This document shows, piece by piece, positions 1-9,858 of a stretch of 64,000 nucleotides of DNA. Positions within the stretch are counted from its first letter, which is position 1; each line of letters starts with the position of its first letter. The translations under genes and the position numbers were made by a program. The DNA is from Pezicula radicicola (taxonomy: Eukaryota > Ascomycota > Leotiomycetes > Helotiales > Dermateaceae). The stretch spans positions 374,057 to 438,056 of the forward strand of contig PDUO01000042.1 in assembly GCA_003008705.1 (NCBI GenBank), in the 5' to 3' direction. Under the pieces are notes generated by a model. It made no database searches. It was not told where the DNA came from and saw only the letters and a list, made by a program, of their open reading frames with translations.

Positions 1-294
1 GATGCTTGGTTTGATGGGGGTATCAGAATGCCGGCTGAACATAGACTTGGAGCGGAATACGAGGGCAATGATGATGATACGCTCATGACTGTTCGAGAGA
101 ACTTCTCAGCTTGGTGGAGAATGTATGCAGCTTCTGGTGGGAATAACGGGGTTGTTGTTAGGGATTATGAATTGTTGGATCGGATTTTACCGGATAGGGT
201 TAAGAGTGTTAAGGAGTGGATGGAGAGGGTGGCATATAATGCTGAGGTGAAGCCGTTGTTGAACAAGGGTGGAAAGCTAGAAGGCGCGAACTGA
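1..294 (+). CDS. C-terminal end of an NmrA-like NAD(P)-binding protein (partial)
   Basis: The reading frame is open from base 1 and stops with TGA at 292-294, so only the last 97 residues of a gene starting left of the window are present. The tail contains an FSAWWRMY stretch followed by RDYELLDRILPDRVKSVKEW, an arrangement I associate with the C-terminus of fungal NmrA-like / isoflavone-reductase-like proteins, which bind NAD(P) in an N-terminal Rossmann fold and act as regulators or reductases in the cytosol. The Rossmann fold itself lies outside the window, so the family call rests on the tail only. Another short-chain oxidoreductase is possible. Confidence 0.5.
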   Translation, partial: DAWFDGGIRMPAEHRLGAEYEGNDDDTLMTVRENFSAWWRMYAASGGNNGVVVRDYELLDRILPDRVKSVKEWMERVAYNAEVKPLLNKGGKLEGAN

Positions 295-1360
295 GTTTTA
301 TAGCTGTAGTTGAATGATTGTATAGCAATTTCAAGAGCATGTAGCTGCAAGTATGGAAGTTTATTTGGCTTATTTGGGACGTATCAACTTTCTTCAAGAA
401 ACCAACTAGAATTTTTAGAAGGACTCTAAACCGTTTAATTTATTAGAGGATTTGTATATAGGTTAATTAGTTGTTGTAGATAAAGAAATAACGGATTGCC
501 GCCGCCATCCTATATACCTTATAATAATTCGAGTAACTAGTTTGATTCAAGTGACTGGTTTGATTTGAGTGACTGACTTTATATAAGTAACTCATATATT
601 ATTCCTTAATTTCGCTCATTTAGTACCCTAATTTCAATTTCATTAATGAGTATATAAAAGTTATTTGAAGATCTTCGGGGGGTGTGTCCCAAATAGACCC
701 AATAACCATCCATATTATGTGAAACTGCCTAGATACTCTTGAAACCTCCTCCTCCGTTTCTAAACAAGCCTCTTATACTTCACAATTTGATAGTAGTACC
801 CGTACACAACAACTTATAACAACCGTGATTTCAATATCTACCATAGTTGCGGAGCCTAGTGAATATTCTTCAAGAACGTCAGGACGCTCTAAAAGCTAAA
901 GGATAATTCTGGGAGCTATAGCACTGTGGACATCTTGCTTTCTTCCTTATGAGTAACACCTAACTTCAATGTCTTGCTCAAACATGCATACAACATATTG
1001 TCGAAGGCGTTCGAATTTCACCTTATTCTCTCCCTAAGATGAGTTTTATGGTTGGGGGTAGATTTGTGGCTTACGTGCCTGCAGCTGTAGTGGTGGCTTG
1101 AACTACGAATAATTTATTTGGCGTGGGGGCTTCTGCAAGCTGTTGCGGCTGTCCTCCCAAATATCTGTCGCATCACCAACTTCCTCAGGGCACGACAACT
1201 TTGGGAACTTCACTCTTAAATTTTCAAGCACCAACAAGTAACACATAGGCTTAATTACGCAGTTCCATCTACGCCGCCTGCAAGGCTTTCTCCTTTGGCT
1301 TGTGAACACCATCGAAATTGGCCGGACAGTAGCTTCGCTCAATTTGAGCCAACAATCAAG
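295..1360. other. Intergenic stretch, AT-rich, with a degenerate GAGTAAC-type repeat
   Basis: No credible coding region is visible. Positions about 528-600 hold spaced copies of a GAGTAACT / GAGTGACT word separated by TTTGATT-like spacers (see the repeat entry). The last 250 bases are the probable leader of the HET gene. The extended frame reading into that gene starts at a TTG, not an ATG. Confidence 0.6.
528..600. repeat. Degenerate repeat of a GAGTAACT/GAGTGACT word
   Basis: The motif recurs roughly every 17-20 bases: GAGTAACTAG, AAGTGACTGG, GAGTGACTGA, AAGTAACTCA, with TTTGATT-like spacers. A related array occurs in opposite orientation near 27765-27850, where TAATTCGAGTAACTA also appears on the minus strand. 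It looks like remnants of a dispersed, mutated non-coding repeat, perhaps the edge of a decayed transposon. No coding remnants accompany it. Confidence 0.4.
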
Positions 1361-3076
1361 ATGCGCCTCCTAAATGTTACAAACGGTCTCTTAGAAGAGT
1401 TTTCCGGAGCGCGGATTCCAAATTACGCAATCCTCTCACACACTTGGGGCGAAGACGAGGTTACCTTCTCACAGATACAGAATCAAGCTGTGTTTCCGCA
1501 GAGTCTAGCTAAAGCATCATGCAGCAAAATCCAATATGCTTGCAACCAAGCTGTACGAGATGGCTTAAAGTATATATGGATTGATACATGCTGTATCGAC
1601 AAGTCTAGTAGCGCAGAGCTCTCAGAGGCCATCAACTCCATGTTCTGTTGGTACCAACAAGCTAGTATTTGCTACGCCTACCTTGAAGATGTGTCGGTGC
1701 CAGATGACGAGTCCGGCTTTCTTTCAGATGAATGGTTCATGAGACGCTTTCTCTCAAGTAGATGGTTCACGAGAGGCTGGACACTACAGGAGCTTTTGGC
1801 GCCAAAAAAGGTCACCTTCTTTGGAAATGCCTGGGTATCGCTAGGGACGAGGCAAGAGCTTGTGGAACTGATTGCGAAAGCAACAGTTATTGATATGGAA
1901 ACGCTTCTGCATCCCAGTCAACTGTGGAAGACTAGTGTAGCGAGACGGATGTCTTGGATTTCAGCGCGTGTCACGACTAGGATTGAAGACATGGCGTACT
2001 GCCTCCTCGGAATTTTCAATGTTAACATGCCGCTACTCTATGGAGAGGGTGAGAAGGCCTTCATTCGGCTGCAAGAAGAGATAATGAAATACTCCGATGA
2101 TCAGTCCTTGTTTGCGTGGAGTATTCCCTCGCAGGCATCTAATACTCCGCAAGTGTATGGAATCTTTGCACCATCTCCACAACAATTCGCAACTTCAGGG
2201 AACATTGTTCGAATACAAAGAAGGAAATACACTGTTCCATATATTATGACCAACAGAGGGCTTCAAATTGAATTGCCTCTCGTGCCAATCGAGAAAGGTG
2301 ACGAAAGCCAGATCGACGAGAATGAAAACAAAGAGTACTTGGGCTTACTTGACTGTCAATTCGACGATGACTTCTCCAAATGTCTTGGTATTCCCTTGAG
2401 GAAGACACATGCTTCAAATGTGCTTGTCCGTTTAGGAGGTACGGGCTCTGATTTGAGAAAAGTTACGCCGCAAAGAGCGTCAAACGCAACCACAGAAATG
2501 GTGTATATTCCCAGGGAATTTACGTTCATGAATTGCTCATATGTTTATTGCTCGGTGAGCTTAGAATCGATGGACAAGCATGGCTTTCAACTTGTGAAAG
2601 TAGTTCGACCCGACAACCAAAATAAGTCTCACTGGAATCCAGAGACTCAAATCATGCGCATTGAAGGCCATGATAACTCTGGCACTCTCCAATTCATACC
2701 ATTTGTCTCCTTCATCTTCTACAATATCGATACTACCTTGAGCTTCGCGATACTATTGAATATGCAAGATAACTACGGTAGATCCAGAGTTAGTATTTCA
2801 ACTCCACAACAGAAACCACCTGATACAGCCCTTGAAAGGTGGTATGAGTTCCTGGCAGATGATGCTGCTCTGAGCCTGTCTTCCACCAGGGACTCCACCC
2901 TGAGCCCCTGGGACGACGATTTGGAGATTCCACGGAGCTGGAAAGCTTGGAAGGATCTAGACAGCTACAAAGCTTTAGGGAATGGGAACCTTCTTGGAAC
3001 GGTGATTATTGCGACTCTGCATAAGAAAGATGTGTTTGACCAAGAATGGTACACTTTGAAAGTAAAAGGAATTTAG
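1361..3076 (+). CDS. HET-domain (heterokaryon incompatibility) protein
   Basis: A single 571-aa exon. The first ATG of the frame, reading MRLLNVTNGLLEEF, is at 1361; the frame runs further upstream but has no ATG there. The HET domain fills the N-terminal half and its three conserved blocks are present: YAILSHTWGEDEVTF, then YIWIDTCCIDKSSSAELSEA with a following MFCWYQQASICYAYL, then WFTRGWTLQELLAP. It is followed by the usual RIEDMAYCLLGIFNVNMPLLYGEG block. The last 300 residues are variable. HET proteins trigger programmed cell death after fusion of incompatible hyphae, usually through a partner that recognises non-self. Filamentous ascomycetes carry many paralogs, so the specific role is unknown. 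No NACHT or STAND domain is fused to it. Confidence 0.9.
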   Translation: MRLLNVTNGLLEEFSGARIPNYAILSHTWGEDEVTFSQIQNQAVFPQSLAKASCSKIQYACNQAVRDGLKYIWIDTCCIDKSSSAELSEAINSMFCWYQQASICYAYLEDVSVPDDESGFLSDEWFMRRFLSSRWFTRGWTLQELLAPKKVTFFGNAWVSLGTRQELVELIAKATVIDMETLLHPSQLWKTSVARRMSWISARVTTRIEDMAYCLLGIFNVNMPLLYGEGEKAFIRLQEEIMKYSDDQSLFAWSIPSQASNTPQVYGIFAPSPQQFATSGNIVRIQRRKYTVPYIMTNRGLQIELPLVPIEKGDESQIDENENKEYLGLLDCQFDDDFSKCLGIPLRKTHASNVLVRLGGTGSDLRKVTPQRASNATTEMVYIPREFTFMNCSYVYCSVSLESMDKHGFQLVKVVRPDNQNKSHWNPETQIMRIEGHDNSGTLQFIPFVSFIFYNIDTTLSFAILLNMQDNYGRSRVSISTPQQKPPDTALERWYEFLADDAALSLSSTRDSTLSPWDDDLEIPRSWKAWKDLDSYKALGNGNLLGTVIIATLHKKDVFDQEWYTLKVKGI

Positions 3077-5076
3077 AAGGCAAGGAAGATATAGGACGAC
3101 GGTCGAAAGCAGGACGCATTCATTGAGAGCTATGACCAAATGATATTAGCCGTCATGTTATGGTATCTCAATGTTGACTTATCAAAGAGGAATAAAATTA
3201 AGGAAAGTGGAGAAATAAAACGTATCAGAGCCGATTAAAACATCTCCAATCTTGTCATTACTGTCATTTGGGTTGTTGGTGTTGTTATCATCATCATATC
3301 CACCTTGTTGGGCCGAATAGTTCTCAAACTAAAATATTTGGAGTCCTCTCCGAGACCCATTTCTGTACGGTGGTTTCTCTTTATTTCTTTGAGTTTTGAT
3401 GTTGGGTTATGGACTGTGCGCCTGAAGATTTGCTCATTGGTAGGAAGAAAGAAGAAGGAAGGATCTGTGGACTAGACGAAGTATTTATAGTGGAATGTGA
3501 TTAGTACTAATTCAGATAAATAACGAGTGGCCGTGTAATGATTCACTTTTGCTGAAGGAGTTACTGCATTGGCTCTAAACTTCAACAAATGATTATAAAT
3601 CAAAGGTGATAGCCTAAATTCATAAACTTATCAATTATTAACACTTCGTTTTGATATGTCGTGGCAAGCAGGAATCATTAGAATTATGCTCTGTGTCTTT
3701 TTGTGATAGATCTTTATCTACCTTATTTGTATTACTTATTTAAATTTAGTAGCTGATTTATTTAAGTAACCTACTAATTTAACCTAGTTGTTACAGATCA
3801 GTTTATAGGTAGTGTCTAATAGAATAGAGAAGGAGATAAAGTCTCTACTATAGCATTTTTATAGCATCTTAGTAAAAACGTCTCCTTGGAAAAGCTCAAT
3901 TTTCCTAAAATGTCCCAATAACCTTCCATACAGTGTTCAACATTTGAGTGGTACTACTTTTACTCCACTTCTATTGAATACTAAAACAGTAATCTGATGC
4001 TTTATTGAACGGCGAACGGTCTACAGACAAGACACCAAGTTGGGACTTCACAAAAACCCGAGAGTCGTAACACAGGATGTCGTAAAAGAATAGTGTCTCA
4101 AAGATCTATGTGTCGTGAAATTGGCTGCTTTCGAATTTGCATGGACTCGCCTGCTACATTTTCTATTGCGTAGCATGCTGTGCAAAAATCGGTGTTGTAC
4201 AATTTGACGTCGCAGGCTTGTCAGTGAAGGAAAGTGCGTGCACTGGCATTGCGAGAGTCGTCGAGGAAGGAGCGAGCACTGTCCAGAATTCTGCTCGGCA
4301 AATGAGGAAAGGGGGAACTAGCGCCGCCGCGTTTAGTGAGAATTAGAGTTCGTATAAGCCCCCTCCCTCGAATTGGAAATCTCGCCCTCGCTAATTTCTT
4401 CACTTTTTCTCATACTGTATCTCATTCAGACCAATTTGCAGCAGCAAAGTCATTTTGAACTAGGCCACTCACTAACTAACGAATACATTCATTACAGATG
4501 ACTTATCTTCTTGAGCACGAGGCAAATGTCGTAACCTCGAAGCTTTCAAATGCGACAACCGCAGAGGATAAGGCTATGCTAGCGGTTTCAAACACAACTT
4601 TATGCCCAGAGGTAGGAAGTAAGACGTGGTTTGCAACACAGAGACAGCCGTCTGGAGGAAACGGTTGGGACGATTCCAGACGAAATTTACCAACTTGAAA
4701 ATGTCTTCTAGGTAGTATGGTCACCAGCCAATTCGAGGGCTCATAAGTGTACCACTTGCATGGCATACTACAGTACGTTCCTGCTCGATAACAAAACTCT
4801 TATGTAATGATGGGCCATTCGCCAGACAGTTCCCAAAAGACTTCTTCTTGTCATCCATCTTCTATGAAACCAAATCTTGGATCCTTTAGATGGTAAATGT
4901 TTGGCTTGGTTGTTTCCAACAGGTATGAGAGATCCTTCGGGATGGGGAGTGGTAACCTTTCTTTTCCTGCAACATGTGTTGTGCGCTTTTCTTATTGTTT
5001 TGCTCCGAGGGATTAGCAGGTGAGGCAAGGGAAAGACTCTATTTCTTTAAATCTATTTATATTTATATACATCTAT
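3077..5076. other. 2.0 kb gap without a convincing gene
   Basis: The left part is AT-rich, with AAGTAACC-like words around 3760-3800 resembling the dispersed repeat at 528-600. At 4498 an acceptor-like TTACAG preceded by CTAACTAAC leads into ATG at 4498 and a 66-codon frame starting MTYLLEHEANV. Its end and partner exons could not be placed, so it is not called. The right end is the 3' flank of the minus-strand transporter. Confidence 0.5.
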
Positions 5077-7021
5077 CTATTGAAAGAATTCAGCGCTAAC
5101 AAAACTCTTCAAAGTTTTTACAAAGACAATAACCCAAACAATCACAACCGCAGCAACAAGAATCTATCAATTAATTAGTACAAGCAAAAAACCACAATAC
5201 CAAGGACAAAAACTTACAGAACCAAGAACATCAAAAACAATAGAAGCAAACTCTCTACCAAGAGATATTGTAGCTCCAGCAAATATGCCTACTTCCAGTC
5301 AGCAAAAACGATCACAGCAAATGAGATTTGGGTATTGAGAGAACGAACCTAATGGAAAAGTAAAAGCCCACCAACCCATACTAAAGAAATATATTTTTCT
5401 CTGGGACATAGAAGCTAGTGCCCAGACAAGCCAACTTGCAGAAAATGCCCAAAGTCCAAGACTGATGATGAGACCACCAGCATACCAGACCTCACCAGCG
5501 ACTTGACCACCAAGGAAAGCCATCTACTCAGACGCATTGGTTAGCAAAACTGTTCAAACAACTTTAAAGCGAAACAGAGGCCGAGAAAAATGAAGTTAAA
5601 CATACCCTCGGCAAAAGCACCCTTGCAACCCTCCCGAGTTGCATAAGACCCAACGCAGTCTGCGCACCTAAAGCAATCGGTAAGAAAGTACTCGGTATAG
5701 CATCTCTCGGTGGTAACTTGTATAGTGCAAGCCTAGCAAAGTACAATCCAGCGACCATTAATCCCAATGGGAAACTAAGACCAATGAGGACATAGCAAAC
5801 TAAAATAGTAGTAAGAGCACGACTATCATCTGAGAGAATCTGTGCAACATTTCCACCGGCTGAAGCGCTGACGAGACCCGGTAGAATAGGTAGGAGCCAG
5901 GCGGCAGTTATTTGTTGTAGATCTGCTGGGTGTTGAGACATTCTATGAGAGGTTCATTAGTCTTCTTGTTTTGTGTTTGAGTGGAAAGGCAGGTAGGTGT
6001 CTTACATTTGAAAGGAGATATACAAGATACAAACAACGCTTAATACAGCATCAACTATCCACATAACCAAAAGAAAAGTATGAAAAGTCGACCCAGTCTT
6101 CGGGACAACCATAAAAGCCATCAAATTAATCAGTGTAGCCAAACCCATTGGAAAAGTGCCAATAAATAATGAGTCGACCGGATCGTATATTACTTCTTTG
6201 AATTTCGCAGGCCAGATTATATATCGTGTGATTGTGAGACCCGTAAAGAGGAGAAATATCATGGTGTTAAATCCGAAAAGTATGAATATTATAATGTCGA
6301 GACCGGGGAATTGTAAAGCTTGTTGGTGGAGGACCATAGGAACTGTACCCGTACCCATTGTTACTGTGAACCATCTGTTAGACGTTAGCTTGTGGTCTGA
6401 GTAGCGAGTCAGGAAAAGAAAGGGAAGGTCATATTTTGGAAGGCTCAGAGAAACATACATAGGTAGGAAATTAGAAGTAGCCAACGTCCAAAAACTCTGA
6501 CGCTCCCCAGTTTCCACATCTCTTTTCCTCGAAAGCTGAAAATTTGATGGTGGCCTCTCATAATCTGGGTAATAACCCCAACCAGAAGTTCTGCGGTCGA
6601 AGGCTTTCTGAGTCCGAGGCCCCTTTTCGTATTCTGGATAATAGTCAAGCTTAGAGGTTCCAAGCAGTGGCGTATGAGGAGGAACAACATTTTCCAGTTC
6701 CTTTTCTTCCTCGTCAATCGTTTCGGTCTTCCCTGAGTCCTCGATAACAATCGTAGGTATGTTGTTCTTTCCCGTTGTTGGCGCAATGGTGGTGGTCTTA
6801 TCAACTTGCTTCTCGGGCGCCTCCATAATCGGTTCAAGTTTCTTCTCAAGCTTCACTCCATCCTTTATCGTTGGCGCTTTTCCGGCCATGATTATGTGTT
6901 CTTGTACATGCTGTACTTTAATATCCTCAGCCTGCCTTTCCTCTTCAATAACACGACCTGATTTCCCCAAGTCTAAAGGTCCAACAGGCTGCACGAATAT
7001 GCTTTGCTCGGTACCTGCCAT
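5077..7021 (-). CDS. TDT-family transporter, Ssu1 sulfite-efflux / Mae1 dicarboxylate type
   Basis: Six coding exons by my model: 7021-6459, 6374-6006, 5942-5606, 5523-5349, 5288-5218 and 5163-5077, giving 533 aa with the frame closed. From about residue 188 the protein is a chain of hydrophobic helices with TDT (voltage-dependent anion channel, PF03595) landmarks: WFTVTMGTG at the first helix, QITAAWLLPILPG with a following ASAGGN, and GWWAFTFPLG, then a last helix ending in VKTLKSF. The family exports sulfite or takes up malate-type acids at the plasma membrane. The motifs do not separate these. The first 188 residues are hydrophilic and rich in E, K and P, much longer than I expect for the family. 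A leader intron probably precedes the start codon, with a T-rich acceptor near 7050. Start chosen at MAGTEQSIF because upstream in-frame sequence has no ATG of its own and looks intronic. Confidence 0.82.
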
Positions 7022-9858
7022 ACTTCCCGTCCTCGTCAACGAGACGTGCTGTAAAAAAAAAGATGAATTAGATATAGAAATACGGCGCACAGCGCAAGAA
7101 ATTAAGAATATACAATCAAGTTTATGCTGTTGAACAGCAGTAAGAACGGTTAGAAACAAAGGCAAGCACTAGTGGGAAGACTCGACATATAGACAGAGGT
7201 GGAGACACAAATTCGACACTCCTGATCTCATGCTCTTGGTCTAGAAGCAATCCGACACTATAACAGTATCAGTGCCAAGTCTCATTAGACCAAGCATTCA
7301 GAATATCTCCAGATCCCACAAGCTACCCAGTTCTAAGTCAGTTCTAACTGGCTCATTTTATGACTCGTGGGTCCAACCCGAGCCTCAACGAGCCTCAAAA
7401 GTAACATAATGCAGGTTTGAGGATTGGCGACGTGATTGATCGTCCCCCTATCCTACTCGCTTATTCGGCATAAATATAAGGCAGACCGACCACAAACACT
7501 CTGATGATCTGTGAGTTCTCGCTTAATTATCCCATACAATCCTTACATCCTTTCAGAATTGACACTGCCGTTTTGACATAACTCTAAATTTCAAATGAAT
7601 CTTCTGAGGCTTGTCGCAGTTTCCATGTGGTTGATCTCGTTGTGTATCCTATGGAAAGCTCTTACGATGTCGTAGGAACTTTCTTGGCGGTGGCCGGCTC
7701 CATTTAAACAGTGTCAGCCCTAGTATCCGCTGCGTCGGAATGTGAAGCTGTTTCCATCTTGGCAAATCCAGAATCCCACCAGAAGTCAAAATAACGATCA
7801 TAAACTTTAACCTTGAAGGTTATCTTAACACTATCGAGCGAGCTACTATACATGTCATGGTAGCGTAACTCAAGAGGAAGTTGATAAGATATAGTAGTTG
7901 TGGAACATTTTTGCGAGGTACTACATGACCATGACTCTATGGTCGACGTCTCACCAGCAATTAGAATATCAGCGACGACTTTAACGACCATGTCGCAGTA
8001 TCTATAGAAACCACAGCTGTTAGAGCCTAGTCATTGGCATTCTTGTACTGAGAAGCTGAGAGTCTGTAGTATGTCAACCGCCGAGCATAACTCTTACACG
8101 AAGAGACAGTAGTGCCGTTCAGCTAAACGGTTTCTTGGTAATATGTCATCTGAACGATAGACGTAATTGAAGTTAGAAAATCATGAGGCTGAATCGAGAT
8201 TATCTTGCATACGACGATCCCTCAAGAAAGTAAAAAATCAGAATAGTACTTTCTAAGCTGTCGATTAGAATACAAGAAGATTGTTCGATTTTCGCTTGGC
8301 ACAGTCTCATAGGCTGCTTTGAGGCCAAGATAATATGATAGCGAGAATATAGTTTCAATCTGATATAGCCAAACACTGCTATAGTGCTAAAATCGATTTC
8401 TTGGAATTATAGGACCTTTCAAAGTTCGGGCCTGCCGAGTTTATTTCTATAGAAATATAGCACCAGTGCTATTCCACTAGACTTGGCTAGATAGTCTTTT
8501 TCTACAGTCGTCACGACTTTCTTCTTTGACATAGATCCTTAAGAAGGTCGCTCAGTCGTAATCAGACAGCGCTTCGTATCCTTACTGGCGCTGTCCCATG
8601 TGTGTGTCCAAGACTGTTGAGTTATATGAACAGGTCATGTGACCGCTCTCAATAAGTAAGGCATGTCTATTTCTACACAAGTTTCTTACAGGATGTTAGC
8701 TGTATAGAAGCATGATACATACATTTGTATCGTTTATCATCGGCTCCTACTCCCATCTCTACTCAAAAGCAACTGTTGAACCTGGTACAACAGTATAGTA
8801 ATTAAATAAACCTCATTTCTTAGAGGAAGCTTCACACAAAGAAAGAAAATATAGTAGGATGTAAATACACGAATAATACCGAATGAATCACTAAAGCAGA
8901 TCTAGTTAGCAGATTGCCCATTGAAGATGCCTGTTCTCAAATCCCCTCAAAGGCATATTGTGGTGGGATCACGGAGAAAGTAGAATCCAAGGAGCACTTG
9001 CCACAGCATATCCCGAACCAGGGTTCAAACTTCCATTAAAACTCGCGTCATCACAAAAGACAGAAACGATGTGGGTGGGGGGGACAGATTCTAAATTCTC
9101 ATTCAACCTCCACCAATCTTCTTCAAAAATTCCCCTACACTCCCCTGGATTAAAAAGATAATAAGTTCGAAGAAGGATCCATGATTCGTCATCACGCATA
9201 CAGCCACTTGACAGTATCCCCTCCAACTCCAAACCCATTTATCCTTCATTACAAACAATTCATCCTCCTCCACTCTGGTCATTGTTGCATCATCTTCTTG
9301 ATCTCTTCCAATCATCTATTCTTGAATCGACGATGATTGATTCTCGCTCACTTCATAACTTCGTCCTCGTCTTCCCTGCCAATCCTTTGAAGGAAATGGT
9401 CTCGAATCTTACATTGCAATAAAACAGACTTTATAGAACCGGGGATGCCTCTTTTGCTCCATTTTGCGACAACAAAATCCGCCCCGGCATGAAAATGAAA
9501 ACTGGCGCAGTGGTGTAATGAAAGGGGTATTGGCGCGAATGGGGTGTGGTGTTAGGGGAGTTTTATACAGGGTGCTGGTGAAATTCGTGTTGTGATATGG
9601 TGCTGTGTCGTGATATGCATGCGTAGCAAAAATGATCGTCCAAGTTCGTCGATAATCCCGAGATGATAAAACCTCGAGTTCGAGTCCAATTAGACGCGGG
9701 GGAATAAACAGAAACACCGGCCGAGGACAATACCCCTCTGGATGACCAGCTATGTAAAATAATTGGAAAAGGACGACCATAAATCTATGTATAGCGCTAG
9801 AATGAGCCCCGATTAAAAGTGTAATTTTATGCAAGCATGACCGTGATTGGAATGCAAA
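7022..9858. other. 2.8 kb gap between transporter and importin beta
   Basis: It contains the promoter and leader of the transporter (7022 to about 7500), one weak ORF listed separately (7704-7991), and the 3' flank of the importin gene. The long minus-strand frame at 9409-9834 begins at TTG, follows directly after the importin stop and is best read as 3' untranslated sequence. Between 8000 and 8950 I see nothing. Confidence 0.5.
7704..7991 (-). CDS. Short hypothetical protein, doubtful
   Basis: A 95-codon frame with a true ATG at 7991. The product is MVVKVVADIL at the start and charged and aromatic later (KVYDRYFDFWWDSGF), without signal peptide or recognisable motif. An acceptor-like CTATAG lies 10 bases upstream, so it could be the last exon of a longer gene, but no upstream exon was found. 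It may equally be a chance frame. Confidence 0.25.
   Translation of the reverse strand: MVVKVVADILIAGETSTIESWSCSTSQKCSTTTISYQLPLELRYHDMYSSSLDSVKITFKVKVYDRYFDFWWDSGFAKMETASHSDAADTRADTV

Noticed and set aside
1295..1360. Upstream extension of the HET protein
   Set aside because: The frame there opens with TTG; the first ATG at 1361 begins the usual MRLLN text of HET proteins.
4498..4698. Small frame with an acceptor-like TTACAG in front
   Set aside because: The 66-codon product has no recognisable family, and no partner exon could be found, so it stays a possible fragment only.
9655..9700. tRNA-like GTTCGAGTCC
   Set aside because: The flanking bases cannot form a T-arm stem and no acceptor or anticodon arm was found nearby.
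9409..9834. 141-codon frame downstream of importin beta
   Set aside because: It begins at TTG, has no family signal and lies directly after the importin stop on the same strand, so it is best read as 3' untranslated sequence.
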